Shown piece by piece: positions 9,068 through 17,894 of a DNA stretch of 43,006 bases; position 1 is the stretch's first letter, and the number at the start of each line of letters is the position of its first letter. The stretch lies in the NCBI RefSeq assembly GCF_013304445.1, contig NZ_JAAITA010000023.1:1-43006 (forward strand), written 5' to 3'. Position numbers and translations under genes: made by a program. Origin of the DNA: Blautia hansenii. GTDB taxonomy: Bacteria; Bacillota; Clostridia; Lachnospirales; Lachnospiraceae. The notes beneath the pieces are model-generated. The model was not told the origin of the DNA. It saw only the letters and a program-made list of their open reading frames with translations, and ran no database searches.

Positions 9068-9844
9068 ATGAAAATAGAAAAAATAAATGAAAATCAAATA
9101 CGCTGCACACTTACCAGAGCTGATTTGGAAGAGCGGCATATTCGTTTAAGCGAACTGGCTTACGGAAGTGAAAATGCCAAAAGTCTCTTTCGCGATATGA
9201 TGCAGCAGGCTAACCTGGAATTTGGCTTTGAAGCAGACAATACCCCTCTGATGATTGAGGCCATTCCCGTATCTGCAGACAGCATTATTTTAATTATTTC
9301 CAAGGTAGACGACCCAGAAGAACTGGATACACGTTTTTCCAAATTTACTCCTCTGGGCAATTCCGGAACATCGTCTGAGGAAGCCCCTCCGGTGGAAGTA
9401 GAAGGTGCAGACGATATTCTGGGTATTTTCCAGAAAATTTATGAGGCAAAATCCAGAGCCATGGAACGCAAAAAGAAAGAAAGAAATTCTGAAGAAACTA
9501 CAAAAGAGACAAAAAAGACTGAGATTTCTGAGGAAACTCCGGTTTCCGTAAATTTAATGCGCGAGTACACATTCCGGAATCTGGATACTGTCATTGAAGC
9601 CGCTCACGGACTGAATAATTTTTTCCAAGGTTTCAGCGCTTTGTATAAAAACGAAAAGGACGGTACCTATTCACTGATACTGCGTCAGGAGAAAACCCTG
9701 CCGGAAGATTTCAACAAAGTATGCAACATACTTTCCGAATATGGATGCGGTACCTCTTTCTCCCCGGCCAAGCAGGCTTATCTGGAGGAGCACGGCGGTT
9801 GCATGATTCCGCAAAATGCACTGACACAGCTGACAAAACTCTAA
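9068..9844 (+). CDS. mecA: MecA-type ClpC adaptor
   Basis: 258 aa. MecA proteins deliver substrates such as ComK to the ClpCP protease and activate ClpC assembly in the cytoplasm. The N-terminal domain (MKIEKINENQIRCTLTRADL, then FRDMMQQANLEFGFE) matches the substrate-binding half. A Glu/Lys-rich linker covers about 110-160. The C-terminal half (LDTVIEAAHGL, SLILRQEKTLPEDF, EYGCGTSFSPAKQAYLEEHG) matches the ClpC-binding domain. It is single between its own promoter and a terminator. It may act on general proteolysis rather than competence in this organism. Confidence 0.92.
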   Translation: MKIEKINENQIRCTLTRADLEERHIRLSELAYGSENAKSLFRDMMQQANLEFGFEADNTPLMIEAIPVSADSIILIISKVDDPEELDTRFSKFTPLGNSGTSSEEAPPVEVEGADDILGIFQKIYEAKSRAMERKKKERNSEETTKETKKTEISEETPVSVNLMREYTFRNLDTVIEAAHGLNNFFQGFSALYKNEKDGTYSLILRQEKTLPEDFNKVCNILSEYGCGTSFSPAKQAYLEEHGGCMIPQNALTQLTKL

Positions 9845-9853
9845 GATGCAAGC

Positions 9854-9892
9854 AAAAAACCTCCGCAGCAGAATCTCTGCCCGGAGGTTTTT
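9854..9892. terminator. Bidirectional terminator, mecA/DUF1858
   Basis: AAAAACCTCCG pairs with CGGAGGTTTTT (9855-9865 with 9882-9892). A/T tracts on both sides make it work for both convergent genes. Confidence 0.85.
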
Positions 9893-9899
9893 CACATTT

Positions 9900-10100
9900 T
9901 TATTTATTTTCCAGAAAATCGTTAATCTGAGCAACTAACATATTTCCGTCAATTCCGTGAACCATAGCTGCTTCTGCCAGTGATTCTCCCTGTGCGGAAG
10001 GACAGCCGATGCAGTGCATGCCTGCTCTCATAAGAATCGGCACAATATTTTCATCTAAACGAAGCAGTTCACCAATTGTCATATCTGGTGTTACTTTCAT
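9900..10100 (-). CDS. DUF1858 redox-disulfide domain protein
   Basis: 66 aa. It is a single DUF1858 domain (hybrid-cluster-protein-associated disulfide domain) with the diagnostic [18 protein letters not shown], two cysteines as CxxC. Relatives resemble the N-terminus of ScdA/RIC iron-sulfur repair proteins, and roles in nitrosative or oxidative stress are suggested for them. AAGGAGG lies ahead of the ATG. It is transcribed alone. A link with the neighbouring ferredoxin is only by proximity. Confidence 0.88.
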   Translation of the reverse strand: MKVTPDMTIGELLRLDENIVPILMRAGMHCIGCPSAQGESLAEAAMVHGIDGNMLVAQINDFLENK

Positions 10101-10239
10101 GGGTAATTCCTCCTTAAAATTTTCTATTATCTTATTATAATCTCTTTTCTCATTATATTCAACTGTTTTTCTCCATTTTACGCTTCCCTTTTTTCCCCTG
10201 TATGCACAAAAAAATCCTGCTATGTTTCTAAATTAAGAC

Positions 10240-10268
10240 TTGTATTATAGAAATAAATATATTAGAAT
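10240..10268 (+). promoter_or_regulatory. Ferredoxin promoter
   Basis: TTGTAT (10240-10245), a 17-nt spacer and TAGAAT (10263-10268), giving a leader of about 45 bases before the ferredoxin start. Confidence 0.55.
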
Positions 10269-10319
10269 AACCCTAAGAACTGAATCGCAAGGTTCAGAAT
10301 ATATAAGGAGGGTACAATC

Positions 10320-10490
10320 ATGGCATACGTTATTACAGATGAATGTGTAAGCTGCGGAACATGCGCTGGTGAATGTCCAGTGGAAGCTATTTCCGAAGGT
10401 GATGACAAATACGTTATCGACGCTGATACATGCGTTGACTGCGGAACATGCGCTGGTGTTTGTCCTACAGAAGCTATCGTAGAAGGCTAA
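10320..10490 (+). CDS. 2[4Fe-4S] ferredoxin, clostridial type
   Basis: 56 aa. Two CxxCxxCxxxCP clusters are visible (CVSCGTCAGECP and CVDCGTCAGVCP), the classic small clostridial ferredoxin that carries electrons at low potential for pyruvate:ferredoxin oxidoreductase, hydrogenase or Rnf. The two halves are near-duplicates, as usual for the family. AAGGAGG (10305-10311) lies 8 bases before the ATG. Codon choice is restricted, fitting high expression. It has its own promoter and a 16-bp terminator stem. Confidence 0.96.
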   Translation: MAYVITDECVSCGTCAGECPVEAISEGDDKYVIDADTCVDCGTCAGVCPTEAIVEG

Positions 10491-10540
10491 GATTTACATA
10501 ATACAGAAACATCTATGATGTTTTGTATCATGAAGCGTAT

Positions 10541-10579
10541 ACGAAGAGGCAGGAATTTTCGTGATTCCTGCCTCTTCGT
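10541..10579 (+). terminator. Ferredoxin terminator
   Basis: A 16-bp perfect stem (10541-10556 with 10564-10579) with a 7-nt loop, followed by TTTTATTTTTTC on the plus strand. It also abuts the stop of the convergent MerR gene. Confidence 0.9.
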
Positions 10580-10580
10580 T

Positions 10581-11045
10581 TTATTTTTTCTGAAAAAACC
10601 GTTTCTTTTTCTGCCCTTCCTTCTCCACAGCCGCTGCCGCTTCCCGCCTGTACTGCTGGCAGCTGCGGATTCGCTCATCCAGTCTTTTATACCTCTCTTC
10701 CCCGGAATTTTTTTCCTGAAGCCTGTCCGTTACAAGTTTACTGATAATTTCCATAAATTCCCTTGATACGGAAAGGGTCGCCGTTCTATGTTCAGGTTGT
10801 TTTTTCTCTGCCTGATTTTTATAAAAAAGGGTTGTCAGTTCTCCTATTTCTTTCAGTGCATACCCTTTTTTCTTTAGTTCTCTAATACTCAGAAAAACCT
10901 GAATATCCCATCGGGTGTAGTATCTGTGTCCCATTTCGTTTCTTCCAATCGGAAGGCACAGTTCTTCTTCCCAGTACCTGAGCACATGGGATTGAATTCC
11001 CAGAAAGTGAACTGCCTCCGAAACCGAATAAATGGCCTTCTGCAT
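10581..11045 (-). CDS. MerR-family regulator
   Basis: 154 aa. The N-terminal winged helix-turn-helix is clear (YSVSEAVHFLGIQSHVLRYW, then GHRYYTRWDIQVFLSIRELK). A variable, Lys/Arg-rich C-terminal part follows, with no obvious metal or drug ligand cysteines. Usual MerR proteins bend promoters with long spacers; the target here is unknown. The start has AAAGGGG upstream. It is divergent from the thiC riboswitch, but no MerR-type palindrome is apparent there. Confidence 0.8.
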   Translation of the reverse strand: MQKAIYSVSEAVHFLGIQSHVLRYWEEELCLPIGRNEMGHRYYTRWDIQVFLSIRELKKKGYALKEIGELTTLFYKNQAEKKQPEHRTATLSVSREFMEIISKLVTDRLQEKNSGEERYKRLDERIRSCQQYRREAAAAVEKEGQKKKRFFQKK

Positions 11046-11127
11046 ATACTGACCCCTTTCTTTGTTTCTCCTAATTATTATAACAAACCCCTGTTAAATT
11101 GCAAGAAAATACGTTCGACAAAAACTG

Positions 11128-11156
11128 TTGACAACTACTTAAAGCGGTGCTAAACT
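11128..11156 (+). promoter_or_regulatory. thiC promoter
   Basis: Perfect TTGACA (11128-11133), a 17-nt spacer and TAAACT (11151-11156), placing transcription start right before the riboswitch. Confidence 0.8.
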
Positions 11157-11165
11157 GATAAAAAA

Positions 11166-11247
11166 TAACCAGGGAGCCCCATGGGCTGAGAGGAAGTTTG
11201 GCTTCGACCTGTATTACCTGATTTGGATTATGCCAACGTAGGGAGTT
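11166..11247 (+). ncRNA. TPP riboswitch (THI element)
   Basis: The conserved cores of the thiamin-pyrophosphate aptamer are present in order: GGGCTGAGA (CTGAGA at 11186-11191), CGACC near 11205, ACCTGATTTGGATTATGCCA (11216-11235) and CGTAGGGA (11237-11244). When TPP binds, the downstream terminator at 11268 is expected to form and shut off thiC. Confidence 0.97.
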
Positions 11248-11267
11248 TACACATACTGATTTTATAT

Positions 11268-11304
11268 GTCTGTGCATCCTTTCGGCACAGACTTTTTCTT
11301 TTTT
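11268..11304 (+). terminator. Riboswitch-controlled terminator
   Basis: GTCTGTGC (11268-11275) pairs with GCACAGAC (11285-11292), followed by TTTTTCTTTTTT. It lies between the TPP aptamer and thiC, so it is the expression platform for transcriptional attenuation. Confidence 0.92.
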
Positions 11305-11370
11305 GTGGAAAATGGCTGTGCCGCAGGTTCGGATTCTCTGGTTTAAAAAATAAAAGATTGGAGAAAACCT

Positions 11371-12678
11371 ATGACTTACACTACACAAATGCATGCCGCA
11401 AGGCAGGGTATCATCACAAAGGAAATGGAACTTGTTGCCGAAAAGGAAGGTATCTCTCCCGAAGAACTGCGTCAGTACATGGCAGAGGGAAAAGCCGTCA
11501 TTCCGGCCAACAAACTGCACAAATGTCTAAATCCCAACGGCGTGGGCTCTATGCTGAAAACGAAAATCAATGTGAATCTGGGAACTTCAAGGGACTGGAA
11601 AGACGTTGATATGGAATTGCAGAAGGTACAAAGCGCCGTGGAAATGGGTGCAGAATCCATTATGGATTTAAGTTCTTACGGGGATACCAGAAAGTTCCGC
11701 CGGAAGCTGACTCAGGAGTGCCCTGCCATTATTGGAACTGTACCGATTTATGACGCTGTGGTTTACTACCATAAACCATTAAAAGACATCACCACACAGG
11801 AATGGCTGGATATTGTAGAAATGCATGCCAAAGACGGCGTGGACTTTATGACTATTCATGTGGGTATCAATAAAAGCACTGCCTGCCGTTTCAAAGAAAA
11901 CAAGCGGCTTACCAACATTGTTTCCAGAGGGGGCTCTATTATCTTTGCCTGGATGGAAATGACCGGACTGGAAAATCCGTTTTATGAACACTATGACTGG
12001 ATTCTGGATATCTGTCAAAAATACGATGTGACTTTAAGCTTGGGAGATGCCTGCCGTCCCGGCTGTATCGCAGATGCCGGGGACATTTCCCAGATAGAAG
12101 AACTGGTGACACTGGGCGAGTTAACCCGACGGGCCTGGGAAAAGAATGTACAGGTCATTATCGAGGGGCCGGGGCACATGCCTTTAAATCAGATTGAAGC
12201 CAATATGAAAATCCAGCAGACCGTATGTCAGGGTGCACCTTTTTATGTACTGGGTCCTCTGGTGACAGACATTGCACCGGGATATGACCACATTACAGCT
12301 GCCATAGGCGGCGCTGTAGCAGCTTCCCACGGTGCATCTTTCCTGTGCTATGTCACTCCCGCAGAACATCTGCGTCTGCCGGACGAACAGGACGTAAAAG
12401 AAGGGATTATCGCTTCTAAAATAGCGGCCCATGCTGCGGACATTGCCAAAGGAATCCATGGGGCTTCTGACTGGGATTATGCCATGAGCACGGCTCGAAA
12501 AAGGCTGGACTGGGAAGAAATGTTCCGGCTCAGTATGGACCCGGAAAAAGCCAGACGCTACCGGGCAGAGGCCAAACCGGAAAAAGAAGATACCTGCAGT
12601 ATGTGCGGAAACTTCTGCGCTGTAAAAAATATGAACCGGATTCTGGAAGGGGAAATTGTCAGCATCTATGACGAGTGA
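11371..12678 (+). CDS. thiC: Phosphomethylpyrimidine synthase (HMP-P synthase)
   Basis: 435 aa. It is the radical-SAM enzyme that converts aminoimidazole ribotide into the HMP-phosphate moiety of thiamin. Family motifs seen include [51 protein letters not shown] and [15 protein letters not shown]. The C-terminal cluster ligands are C409, C412 and C416, a CX2CX3C spacing, one residue tighter than the CX2CX4C of long ThiC proteins such as E. coli's. The protein also lacks the long N-terminal extension. It is the only thiamin gene in the window and sits under a TPP riboswitch. Confidence 0.96.
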   Translation: MTYTTQMHAARQGIITKEMELVAEKEGISPEELRQYMAEGKAVIPANKLHKCLNPNGVGSMLKTKINVNLGTSRDWKDVDMELQKVQSAVEMGAESIMDLSSYGDTRKFRRKLTQECPAIIGTVPIYDAVVYYHKPLKDITTQEWLDIVEMHAKDGVDFMTIHVGINKSTACRFKENKRLTNIVSRGGSIIFAWMEMTGLENPFYEHYDWILDICQKYDVTLSLGDACRPGCIADAGDISQIEELVTLGELTRRAWEKNVQVIIEGPGHMPLNQIEANMKIQQTVCQGAPFYVLGPLVTDIAPGYDHITAAIGGAVAASHGASFLCYVTPAEHLRLPDEQDVKEGIIASKIAAHAADIAKGIHGASDWDYAMSTARKRLDWEEMFRLSMDPEKARRYRAEAKPEKEDTCSMCGNFCAVKNMNRILEGEIVSIYDE

Positions 12679-12691
12679 TACCGGATATTCC

Positions 12692-12723
12692 AAGAGGCAG
12701 CCGCATGAAAGCGGCTGCCTCTT
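12692..12723. terminator. Bidirectional terminator, thiC/dnaB
   Basis: A 13-bp GC-rich stem (12692-12704 with 12711-12723) followed by ATTTTTT on the plus strand. The dnaB stop codon (12722-12724) overlaps the foot of the stem. Confidence 0.88.
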
Positions 12724-14050
12724 ATTTTTTCATATTCACAAATTTCGTATAATTCGGCATCCAAACCAGATTTACGGTACCAATAGGACCATTTCTCTGT
12801 TTTGCAATGATGATTTCCGCAATGTTTTTGTTCTCGGAATCTTTATTATAATAATCATCACGATAAATAAACATAACCACGTCCGCATCCTGCTCAATGG
12901 CCCCTGACTCTCGCAAGTCTGAAAGCATGGGTCTGTGGTCGGGACGCTGCTCTACTGCACGGCTCAACTGGGAAAGAGCCACCACCGGTACATGCAGTTC
13001 TCTTGCCAGTGCCTTTAGAGAACGGGAAATCTCTGAAATTTCCTGCTGTCTGGACTCGCTTCTTCCGCTCCCCGTCATCAGCTGCAGGTAGTCGATAAAG
13101 ATAATGCCCAGATTGTGTTCCATCTTATATTTTCTGCACTTGGAACGCAGTTCCGAGATAGAAATACCAGGTTTATCATCAATAATCAGGTTTGATTTTC
13201 CGATAATATTGGCGCCTTCAATCAGCTTCGCCCATTCCTCGTCTTCCAGATTACCGGTTCGAATATTCTGGGAATCCACCTTGGATTCCAGAGCCAGGAG
13301 ACGGTTTACCAACTGCTCCTTTGACATTTCCAGACTGAATATAGCCGTTGTCACATCGCTGTGAAAGGCCATATACTGGGCAATATTCAATACAAAAGCC
13401 GTTTTTCCCATAGAAGGTCTGGCCGCCACCAGAATCAAATCCGAAGGCTGAAATCCCGACATCTTATAATCCAAATCGATAAAACCTGTGGGAATACCGG
13501 TAACGCTGCCCTGGGTTCTGGAAGCCTTCTCGATTTTTTCAATGGCGTTTAACACCACCTGGCGGATAGGCACAAACTCTTCACTTCCCCTATTCTGCAC
13601 CAAGTCAAAGATTTTTTTCTCCGTCACTTCCAGAATGTCCTGAGTCTTCTCTTTGCCCAGATAGCAGGCATTGCTGATTTCCTCTGTGGTCTTAATCAGT
13701 TTCCGTAGCATGGATTTCTCTGCTACGATTTCGGCATAGTATTTTACATTGGCTGAGGTGGGAACTGCTGCCAGCAAATCCCGGACAAATTCCATGCTGG
13801 AAATTTCCGGCGGCAAATCCTTTTCTTTCAGTCTCTCCTGCAATGTTACAAGGTCAACTGCTTTTCCCTCGTCATGAAGCTCCACCATGGCCTCAAACAC
13901 GATACCATACTGCTGCTGGTAAAAATCCGCCCCTGTAATCATCTCCGACGCCTCTACAATAGCGTCTCTGCTCATAATCATAGAGCCGATGACCGACTGT
14001 TCTGCCTCCATACTGTGGGGCAGGATTCTCTTAATCAGTGCTTCTTCCAT
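12722..14050 (-). CDS. dnaB: Replicative DNA helicase DnaB
   Basis: 442 aa, the usual length. It unwinds DNA 5'-3' at the replication fork as a hexamer. The N-terminal primase-binding domain starts PHSMEAEQSVIGSMI. The RecA-like domain shows Walker A ARPSMGKTAF, FSLEMSKEQL, Walker B IIFIDYLQLM and the LSRAVEQRPDHRPMLSDLRE motif with the arginine finger region. No intein is present. It follows rplI closely (19-base gap) in the conserved gdpP-rplI-dnaB order. Confidence 0.98.
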   Translation of the reverse strand: MEEALIKRILPHSMEAEQSVIGSMIMSRDAIVEASEMITGADFYQQQYGIVFEAMVELHDEGKAVDLVTLQERLKEKDLPPEISSMEFVRDLLAAVPTSANVKYYAEIVAEKSMLRKLIKTTEEISNACYLGKEKTQDILEVTEKKIFDLVQNRGSEEFVPIRQVVLNAIEKIEKASRTQGSVTGIPTGFIDLDYKMSGFQPSDLILVAARPSMGKTAFVLNIAQYMAFHSDVTTAIFSLEMSKEQLVNRLLALESKVDSQNIRTGNLEDEEWAKLIEGANIIGKSNLIIDDKPGISISELRSKCRKYKMEHNLGIIFIDYLQLMTGSGRSESRQQEISEISRSLKALARELHVPVVALSQLSRAVEQRPDHRPMLSDLRESGAIEQDADVVMFIYRDDYYNKDSENKNIAEIIIAKQRNGPIGTVNLVWMPNYTKFVNMKK

Positions 14051-14069
14051 TTCGGCGGGAACTCCCTTC

Positions 14070-14516
14070 TTACGCTTCTTTTACTACAACTTTCAAGTCT
14101 GCAGTCACCTGTGGATGCAGTTTTACCGGAACCAGTGTGGTGCCTAATTCCCGGATTGGATTTGCAAGCTGCATTTTCTTCTTGTCAATGTCATAACCAA
14201 GCTGCGCTTTGGCTGCTTCGGAAATTTCCTTTGTAGAAACAGAACCGAAGGTTCTGCCGTTTTCTCCCACCTTAATGCTTACCATCACCTGTTTGGTTTC
14301 CAGTTCTGTCTTAAACTGTTTTGCCGCTTCCAGATTTTCTTTTGCCACTTTGTCTTCGTGTGCTTTCTGAAGCTTCAAATCATTGATATTCTTCGGGGTT
14401 GCCTCTACGCCTAACTTTTTGGGAAACAGCATGTTTCTTGCGTATCCGTCGCTTACATTTACCATCTGTCCTTTTTTGCCCAAAGATTTTACGTCTTCAA
14501 TCAGTATTACTTTCAT
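14070..14516 (-). CDS. rplI: Ribosomal protein L9
   Basis: 148 aa. The N-terminal L9 signature is complete (MKVILIEDVKSLGKKGQMVN, then VSDGYARNMLFPK), and the long connecting helix and C-terminal rRNA-binding domain are in place. Its ATG overlaps the gdpP stop as ATGA, so translation is probably coupled. It is the middle gene of gdpP-rplI-dnaB. Confidence 0.98.
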   Translation of the reverse strand: MKVILIEDVKSLGKKGQMVNVSDGYARNMLFPKKLGVEATPKNINDLKLQKAHEDKVAKENLEAAKQFKTELETKQVMVSIKVGENGRTFGSVSTKEISEAAKAQLGYDIDKKKMQLANPIRELGTTLVPVKLHPQVTADLKVVVKEA

Positions 14517-16558
14517 ACTTCTATGTCTCCTTCTTTCATCATCTGGTCAAGTGTTGCTTTTAACTGCCGGATTGCTTCTTCCACAGTTACACCCGGAAGC
14601 TGGGCACCTGCCATATTAATATGGCCGCCGCCACCCATTTTCTCCATAATCAGCTGCACATTGACTTCATCAATAGCCCTGGCACTGATAAAAATTTTGC
14701 CCTGATAATCCGTCAGCACGAAGGTTGCCTTAATGCTGTCCACATTCAGCAGTTCATTGGCCGCCTGGGAAGCCACTACGGTGGGACTATCAATACCCTC
14801 ACTGGGGCATACGGCAATGGCAAAACAGGTTTTATACGTCTCTACATGGCGAATGGCTTCTGCCTTAGCCCTGTAAGATTTCACATCATCGCGGAACATT
14901 TTGCGCACTCTGGTTACATCAGCCCCGCATCTTCGCAGGAACGCTGCAGCCTCAAAGGTACGCACACCGGTCTTTGCCGTAAAGTTATTGGTGTCAATAA
15001 TAATGCCTGAATACAACGCGTCTGCTTCAATATTGTAAATCCTGATATCATCAGAAAAATACTGCAGAATCTCTGCTACCATTTCACAGGCCGAAGACGC
15101 GTAAGGCTCAATATAGGACAGCACTGCATTCTGAATCACTTCGCTGCCCTGACGGTGGTGGTCAAGCACCACAATGGTCTTGGTCTTATGCAGAAGTTCT
15201 TCGCATTCTGTATAACTCGGCTTATTGGTATCTACCACCACAACGACTGTATTGTTATCCACAATTTCTTTTGCTTCATCGCTGTCTATAAACATATGCT
15301 CATCATAATCCGGATTTTTCAGGAAATTTTCCATAATCGGACGCACTGACATGGTGGGATGATTTACCACAATGTGAGCTTTTTTGTTCAGAGATTTTGC
15401 CGCCCTGTAGATACCGATACCTGCACCGATAGAGTCCACATCGGAAATCTTGTGTCCCATGACTACAACCTTATCCTTGCTGACCATAAATTCCCGGAGA
15501 GCATGGGCTTTCACCCGGGCTTTTACCCTGGTATTTTTACCCATTTGCTGGGATTTGCCGCCGTAATATGTCATCTGGTCCCTATCTTTGATAACCACCT
15601 GGTCACCGCCGCGGCCCAATGCCAAATCAATAGCGATACGGGAATATTCATAATTCTGGGCATAAGTAGGTGCATTGATACCGATTCCGATACTAATAGT
15701 AACGGCCATATCATTTCCGATATTAACCGTTTTCACCTCTTCCAGAATGTTAAAACGTTTTTGCTTTAACTCTTCCAGAGAACGCTGACGCATAACCAGA
15801 ATGAATTTATCCTTCTCCAGCTTCTTAATGAGTCCATCCACATCGCTGAAATATTTGTTCAGCTTTCGCTCAATAAGCGCTACCAGAAGAGAACGTCTGA
15901 CTTCCTCTACACTGTTCAGCGCTTCTTCATAATTATCCAGATACAAAAGCCCTGTTACCAGCTTTTCGTCTTCCTTCTGGCGAATGTACTGATTCAGTTC
16001 TGTCTCATCAAAGAAATAGCAGGCAATCAAATCACTGCCTTCCTCAATTTCCAGCAGACCAGACTCCTCCAGCAGCTTTTTCATGGAAATCCGGCGCATA
16101 ACCGCCTTATAATCTCTTTTCTCAAACTGAAAAGCAATTTCTGCATCCTCTTCTTTCGGAAGTTTTTCCTGCGTGATTTCCGGAAACAGACTGCTGATAG
16201 CCTTACGGTATCTCCTGTTCTTCCCTGTCAGTTTTGCAAATTCTTCATTCAGCCATAAAATTTTTCCCTTATAATCCAAAAGGGCATAGGGTACAATAAA
16301 TTCATTCAACAAAGTTTTCTGTACCTGCCCGTACTGAGTCGCAAAGGAAATCAACTCACTCATAATCGTAGCTCTGCTGTGGAAATACATGAAAACCGCA
16401 ATGAGCATATAGACTGCAAGGAATCCTGTCACCAGTGCCCCGGCTTTTACATTCACGGTAAATACCAGTATATCCATGACCAGCAGCACTATGGTCAGAA
16501 TGAAGGGCCACTGCATATAAAATTTCAGCTGGCCTTTAATTTTTAATTTTCCATTCAT
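14513..16558 (-). CDS. gdpP: Cyclic-di-AMP phosphodiesterase GdpP
   Basis: 681 aa. It hydrolyses c-di-AMP to pApA and sets potassium, osmotic and cell-wall homeostasis. Two N-terminal membrane segments lie at about 15-55, followed by a PAS-like domain, a degenerate GGDEF domain (LGRGGDQVVIK) and the DHH/DHHA1 phosphodiesterase (MGHKISDVDSIGAG, VVVVDTN, VLDHHRQG, MGGGGHINMAGAQ). The frame is open to 16681, but that would run through the rpsR terminator; AGGTGAAGAG before 16558 and the promoter at 16617-16645 fix the shorter start. Confidence 0.96.
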   Translation of the reverse strand: MNGKLKIKGQLKFYMQWPFILTIVLLVMDILVFTVNVKAGALVTGFLAVYMLIAVFMYFHSRATIMSELISFATQYGQVQKTLLNEFIVPYALLDYKGKILWLNEEFAKLTGKNRRYRKAISSLFPEITQEKLPKEEDAEIAFQFEKRDYKAVMRRISMKKLLEESGLLEIEEGSDLIACYFFDETELNQYIRQKEDEKLVTGLLYLDNYEEALNSVEEVRRSLLVALIERKLNKYFSDVDGLIKKLEKDKFILVMRQRSLEELKQKRFNILEEVKTVNIGNDMAVTISIGIGINAPTYAQNYEYSRIAIDLALGRGGDQVVIKDRDQMTYYGGKSQQMGKNTRVKARVKAHALREFMVSKDKVVVMGHKISDVDSIGAGIGIYRAAKSLNKKAHIVVNHPTMSVRPIMENFLKNPDYDEHMFIDSDEAKEIVDNNTVVVVVDTNKPSYTECEELLHKTKTIVVLDHHRQGSEVIQNAVLSYIEPYASSACEMVAEILQYFSDDIRIYNIEADALYSGIIIDTNNFTAKTGVRTFEAAAFLRRCGADVTRVRKMFRDDVKSYRAKAEAIRHVETYKTCFAIAVCPSEGIDSPTVVASQAANELLNVDSIKATFVLTDYQGKIFISARAIDEVNVQLIMEKMGGGGHINMAGAQLPGVTVEEAIRQLKATLDQMMKEGDIEV

Positions 16559-16616
16559 CTCTTCACCTGCCGATAAATCCCAAAAGAATTCCATCTTTTG
16601 ATTAATAGGTAACAGT

Positions 16617-16645
16617 ATTATATCATCTTTTAAGATTTTACACAA
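16617..16645 (-). promoter_or_regulatory. gdpP operon promoter
   Basis: On the minus strand TTGTGT (16645-16640), a 17-nt spacer and TATAAT (16622-16617), just downstream of the rpsR terminator. Confidence 0.7.
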
Positions 16646-16646
16646 G

Positions 16647-16674
16647 AAAAAAGCGCACCGCCGAAGCAGTGCGC
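16647..16674 (-). terminator. rpsF-ssb-rpsR operon terminator
   Basis: On the minus strand a 9-bp stem closed by a TTCG tetraloop (16653-16674) is followed by TTTTTT. It separates the ribosomal operon from gdpP. Confidence 0.93.
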
Positions 16675-16686
16675 CTGTCATCTCAA

Positions 16687-16950
16687 TTAGTCCTGAACAT
16701 AAGGCATAATTGCCAGATGTCTTGCTCTCTTGATTTCTACTGTTAACGCTCTCTGATGTTTAGCACAGTTTCCTGTGATTCTTCTAGGAAGAATTTTACC
16801 TCTTTCAGATACGTATCTTTTCAGCTTGTTTGCATCCTTGTAGCTGATTTCGTTATTTTCCTGTCCGCAGAATACGCAAACTTTTTTTCTTCTGCGTCCG
16901 CCTCTTCTCTTCATTGGAGAATCCGGTCTATTACCTTTTTCGTAAGCCAT
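16687..16950 (-). CDS. rpsR: Ribosomal protein S18
   Basis: 87 aa. The core INYKD-like segment ([20 protein letters not shown]) and the C-terminal [12 protein letters not shown] are diagnostic. The N-terminus has a Lys/Arg-rich tract and CVFCGQE, a zinc-binding-type CxxC variant. It is the last gene of rpsF-ssb-rpsR, with AGGAGG ahead of the ATG. Confidence 0.98.
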   Translation of the reverse strand: MAYEKGNRPDSPMKRRGGRRRKKVCVFCGQENNEISYKDANKLKRYVSERGKILPRRITGNCAKHQRALTVEIKRARHLAIMPYVQD

Positions 16951-16984
16951 GATTGTTTACCTCCTATCCATATTACTGCCAGCC

Positions 16985-17437
16985 TTAGCTAAATGGCAGT
17001 TCCTCGTCAATTCCATCGGGAATGTTCATAAATCCGTCTGCTGATGCAGCGCTTGGAGACGGTGCAGCCTGTGCAGGTGCTCCCATAGAAGCCTGTCCTA
17101 CATGACCGTCGCTTACAGATTTGCTCTCAGCAAACTCCTGCTCTTCCACAACTACATCTGTGGTATAAACCTTGTTGCCGTCTCTGTTTGTGTAGCTGCC
17201 GGTCTGAATACGTCCAGTCACTACAATACGGATTCCCTGACGGAAATATCTCTCTGCAAATTCTGCCTGTCTTCCGAAAGCCACACAGCCGATAAAATCA
17301 GCGGTTGCCTCTCCGTCTCTCCTGAAACGGCGGTCAACAGCCAGTGTATATCTGGCAATCGCCATAGAATTTTCCCCTGCGGAATATCTTACCTCAGGGT
17401 CTCTTGTCAAACGACCCATTAAAATTACTTTATTCAT
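16985..17437 (-). CDS. ssb: Single-stranded DNA-binding protein
   Basis: 150 aa. The OB-fold start MNKVILMGRLTRDPEVRYS is diagnostic. The C-terminal linker is Gly/Ala/Ser/Pro-rich and ends in the acidic DEELPFS tip that recruits repair and replication partners. It lies between rpsF and rpsR in their usual operon. Confidence 0.98.
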   Translation of the reverse strand: MNKVILMGRLTRDPEVRYSAGENSMAIARYTLAVDRRFRRDGEATADFIGCVAFGRQAEFAERYFRQGIRIVVTGRIQTGSYTNRDGNKVYTTDVVVEEQEFAESKSVSDGHVGQASMGAPAQAAPSPSAASADGFMNIPDGIDEELPFS

Positions 17438-17505
17438 CTTATCACCTCATAAATCTGGAAAGAAAAGGCTGTTTTTCAATGAGCCGATTCGTGCCGTCAA
17501 AAGAA

Positions 17506-17793
17506 TTAAGCCTCTTTCTTAACAACTAAATATCTTAACACATTGTCCATAATGCGGATATGACGTTCTATTTCTGCAGGGCATGCTGCATCAGCTTCGA
17601 ACTGGATGAAGTAGTAGTATCCTTCGCGCATTTTCTGGATTTCGTAAGCTAATCTTTTCTTGCCCCATTCTTCAACTTCTGTTACGTTTCCGTTGTAACG
17701 GGCAATGTAGCCTTTTGCTTTTTCCACTACTGCTGCACGAGCGTCATCTTCAATCTTTGCATTTACGACTAATGCTAATTCGTATTTGTTCAT
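17506..17793 (-). CDS. rpsF: Ribosomal protein S6
   Basis: 95 aa. It starts MNKYELALVVNAKIEDD and has the conserved EEWGKKRLAYEIQK and EGYYYFIQFEA motifs. The frame runs open to 18015, but AAGGAGG at 17804-17810 and homology fix the ATG at 17793. S6 pairs with S18 on the 30S platform, and the two genes flank ssb here. Confidence 0.98.
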   Translation of the reverse strand: MNKYELALVVNAKIEDDARAAVVEKAKGYIARYNGNVTEVEEWGKKRLAYEIQKMREGYYYFIQFEADAACPAEIERHIRIMDNVLRYLVVKKEA

Positions 17794-17845
17794 GCTTGTT
17801 GTACCTCCTTTTGGTCTTTTGGCTCCCTGATGAGCAGGGAACAAG
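17794..17845 (-). promoter_or_regulatory. Possible autoregulatory leader of rpsF
   Basis: Upstream of rpsF the transcript can pair CTTGTT (17845-17840) with AACAAG (17799-17794). This encloses a hairpin TCCCTG/CAGGGA and places the AGGAGG site in the loop next to the closing stem. Many bacteria have an S6:S18-binding leader here. I cannot confirm that the conserved CCG bulge of that class is present, so this is tentative. Confidence 0.35.
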
Positions 17846-17894
17846 GATAATAATATATCACAATTCCCGATTTTACCATAAGAGGACTGGGATT

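Noticed and set aside
16559-16681. Longer start for gdpP
   Set aside because: The extension would run through the rpsR terminator and the gdpP promoter; a good ribosome site exists at the shorter start.
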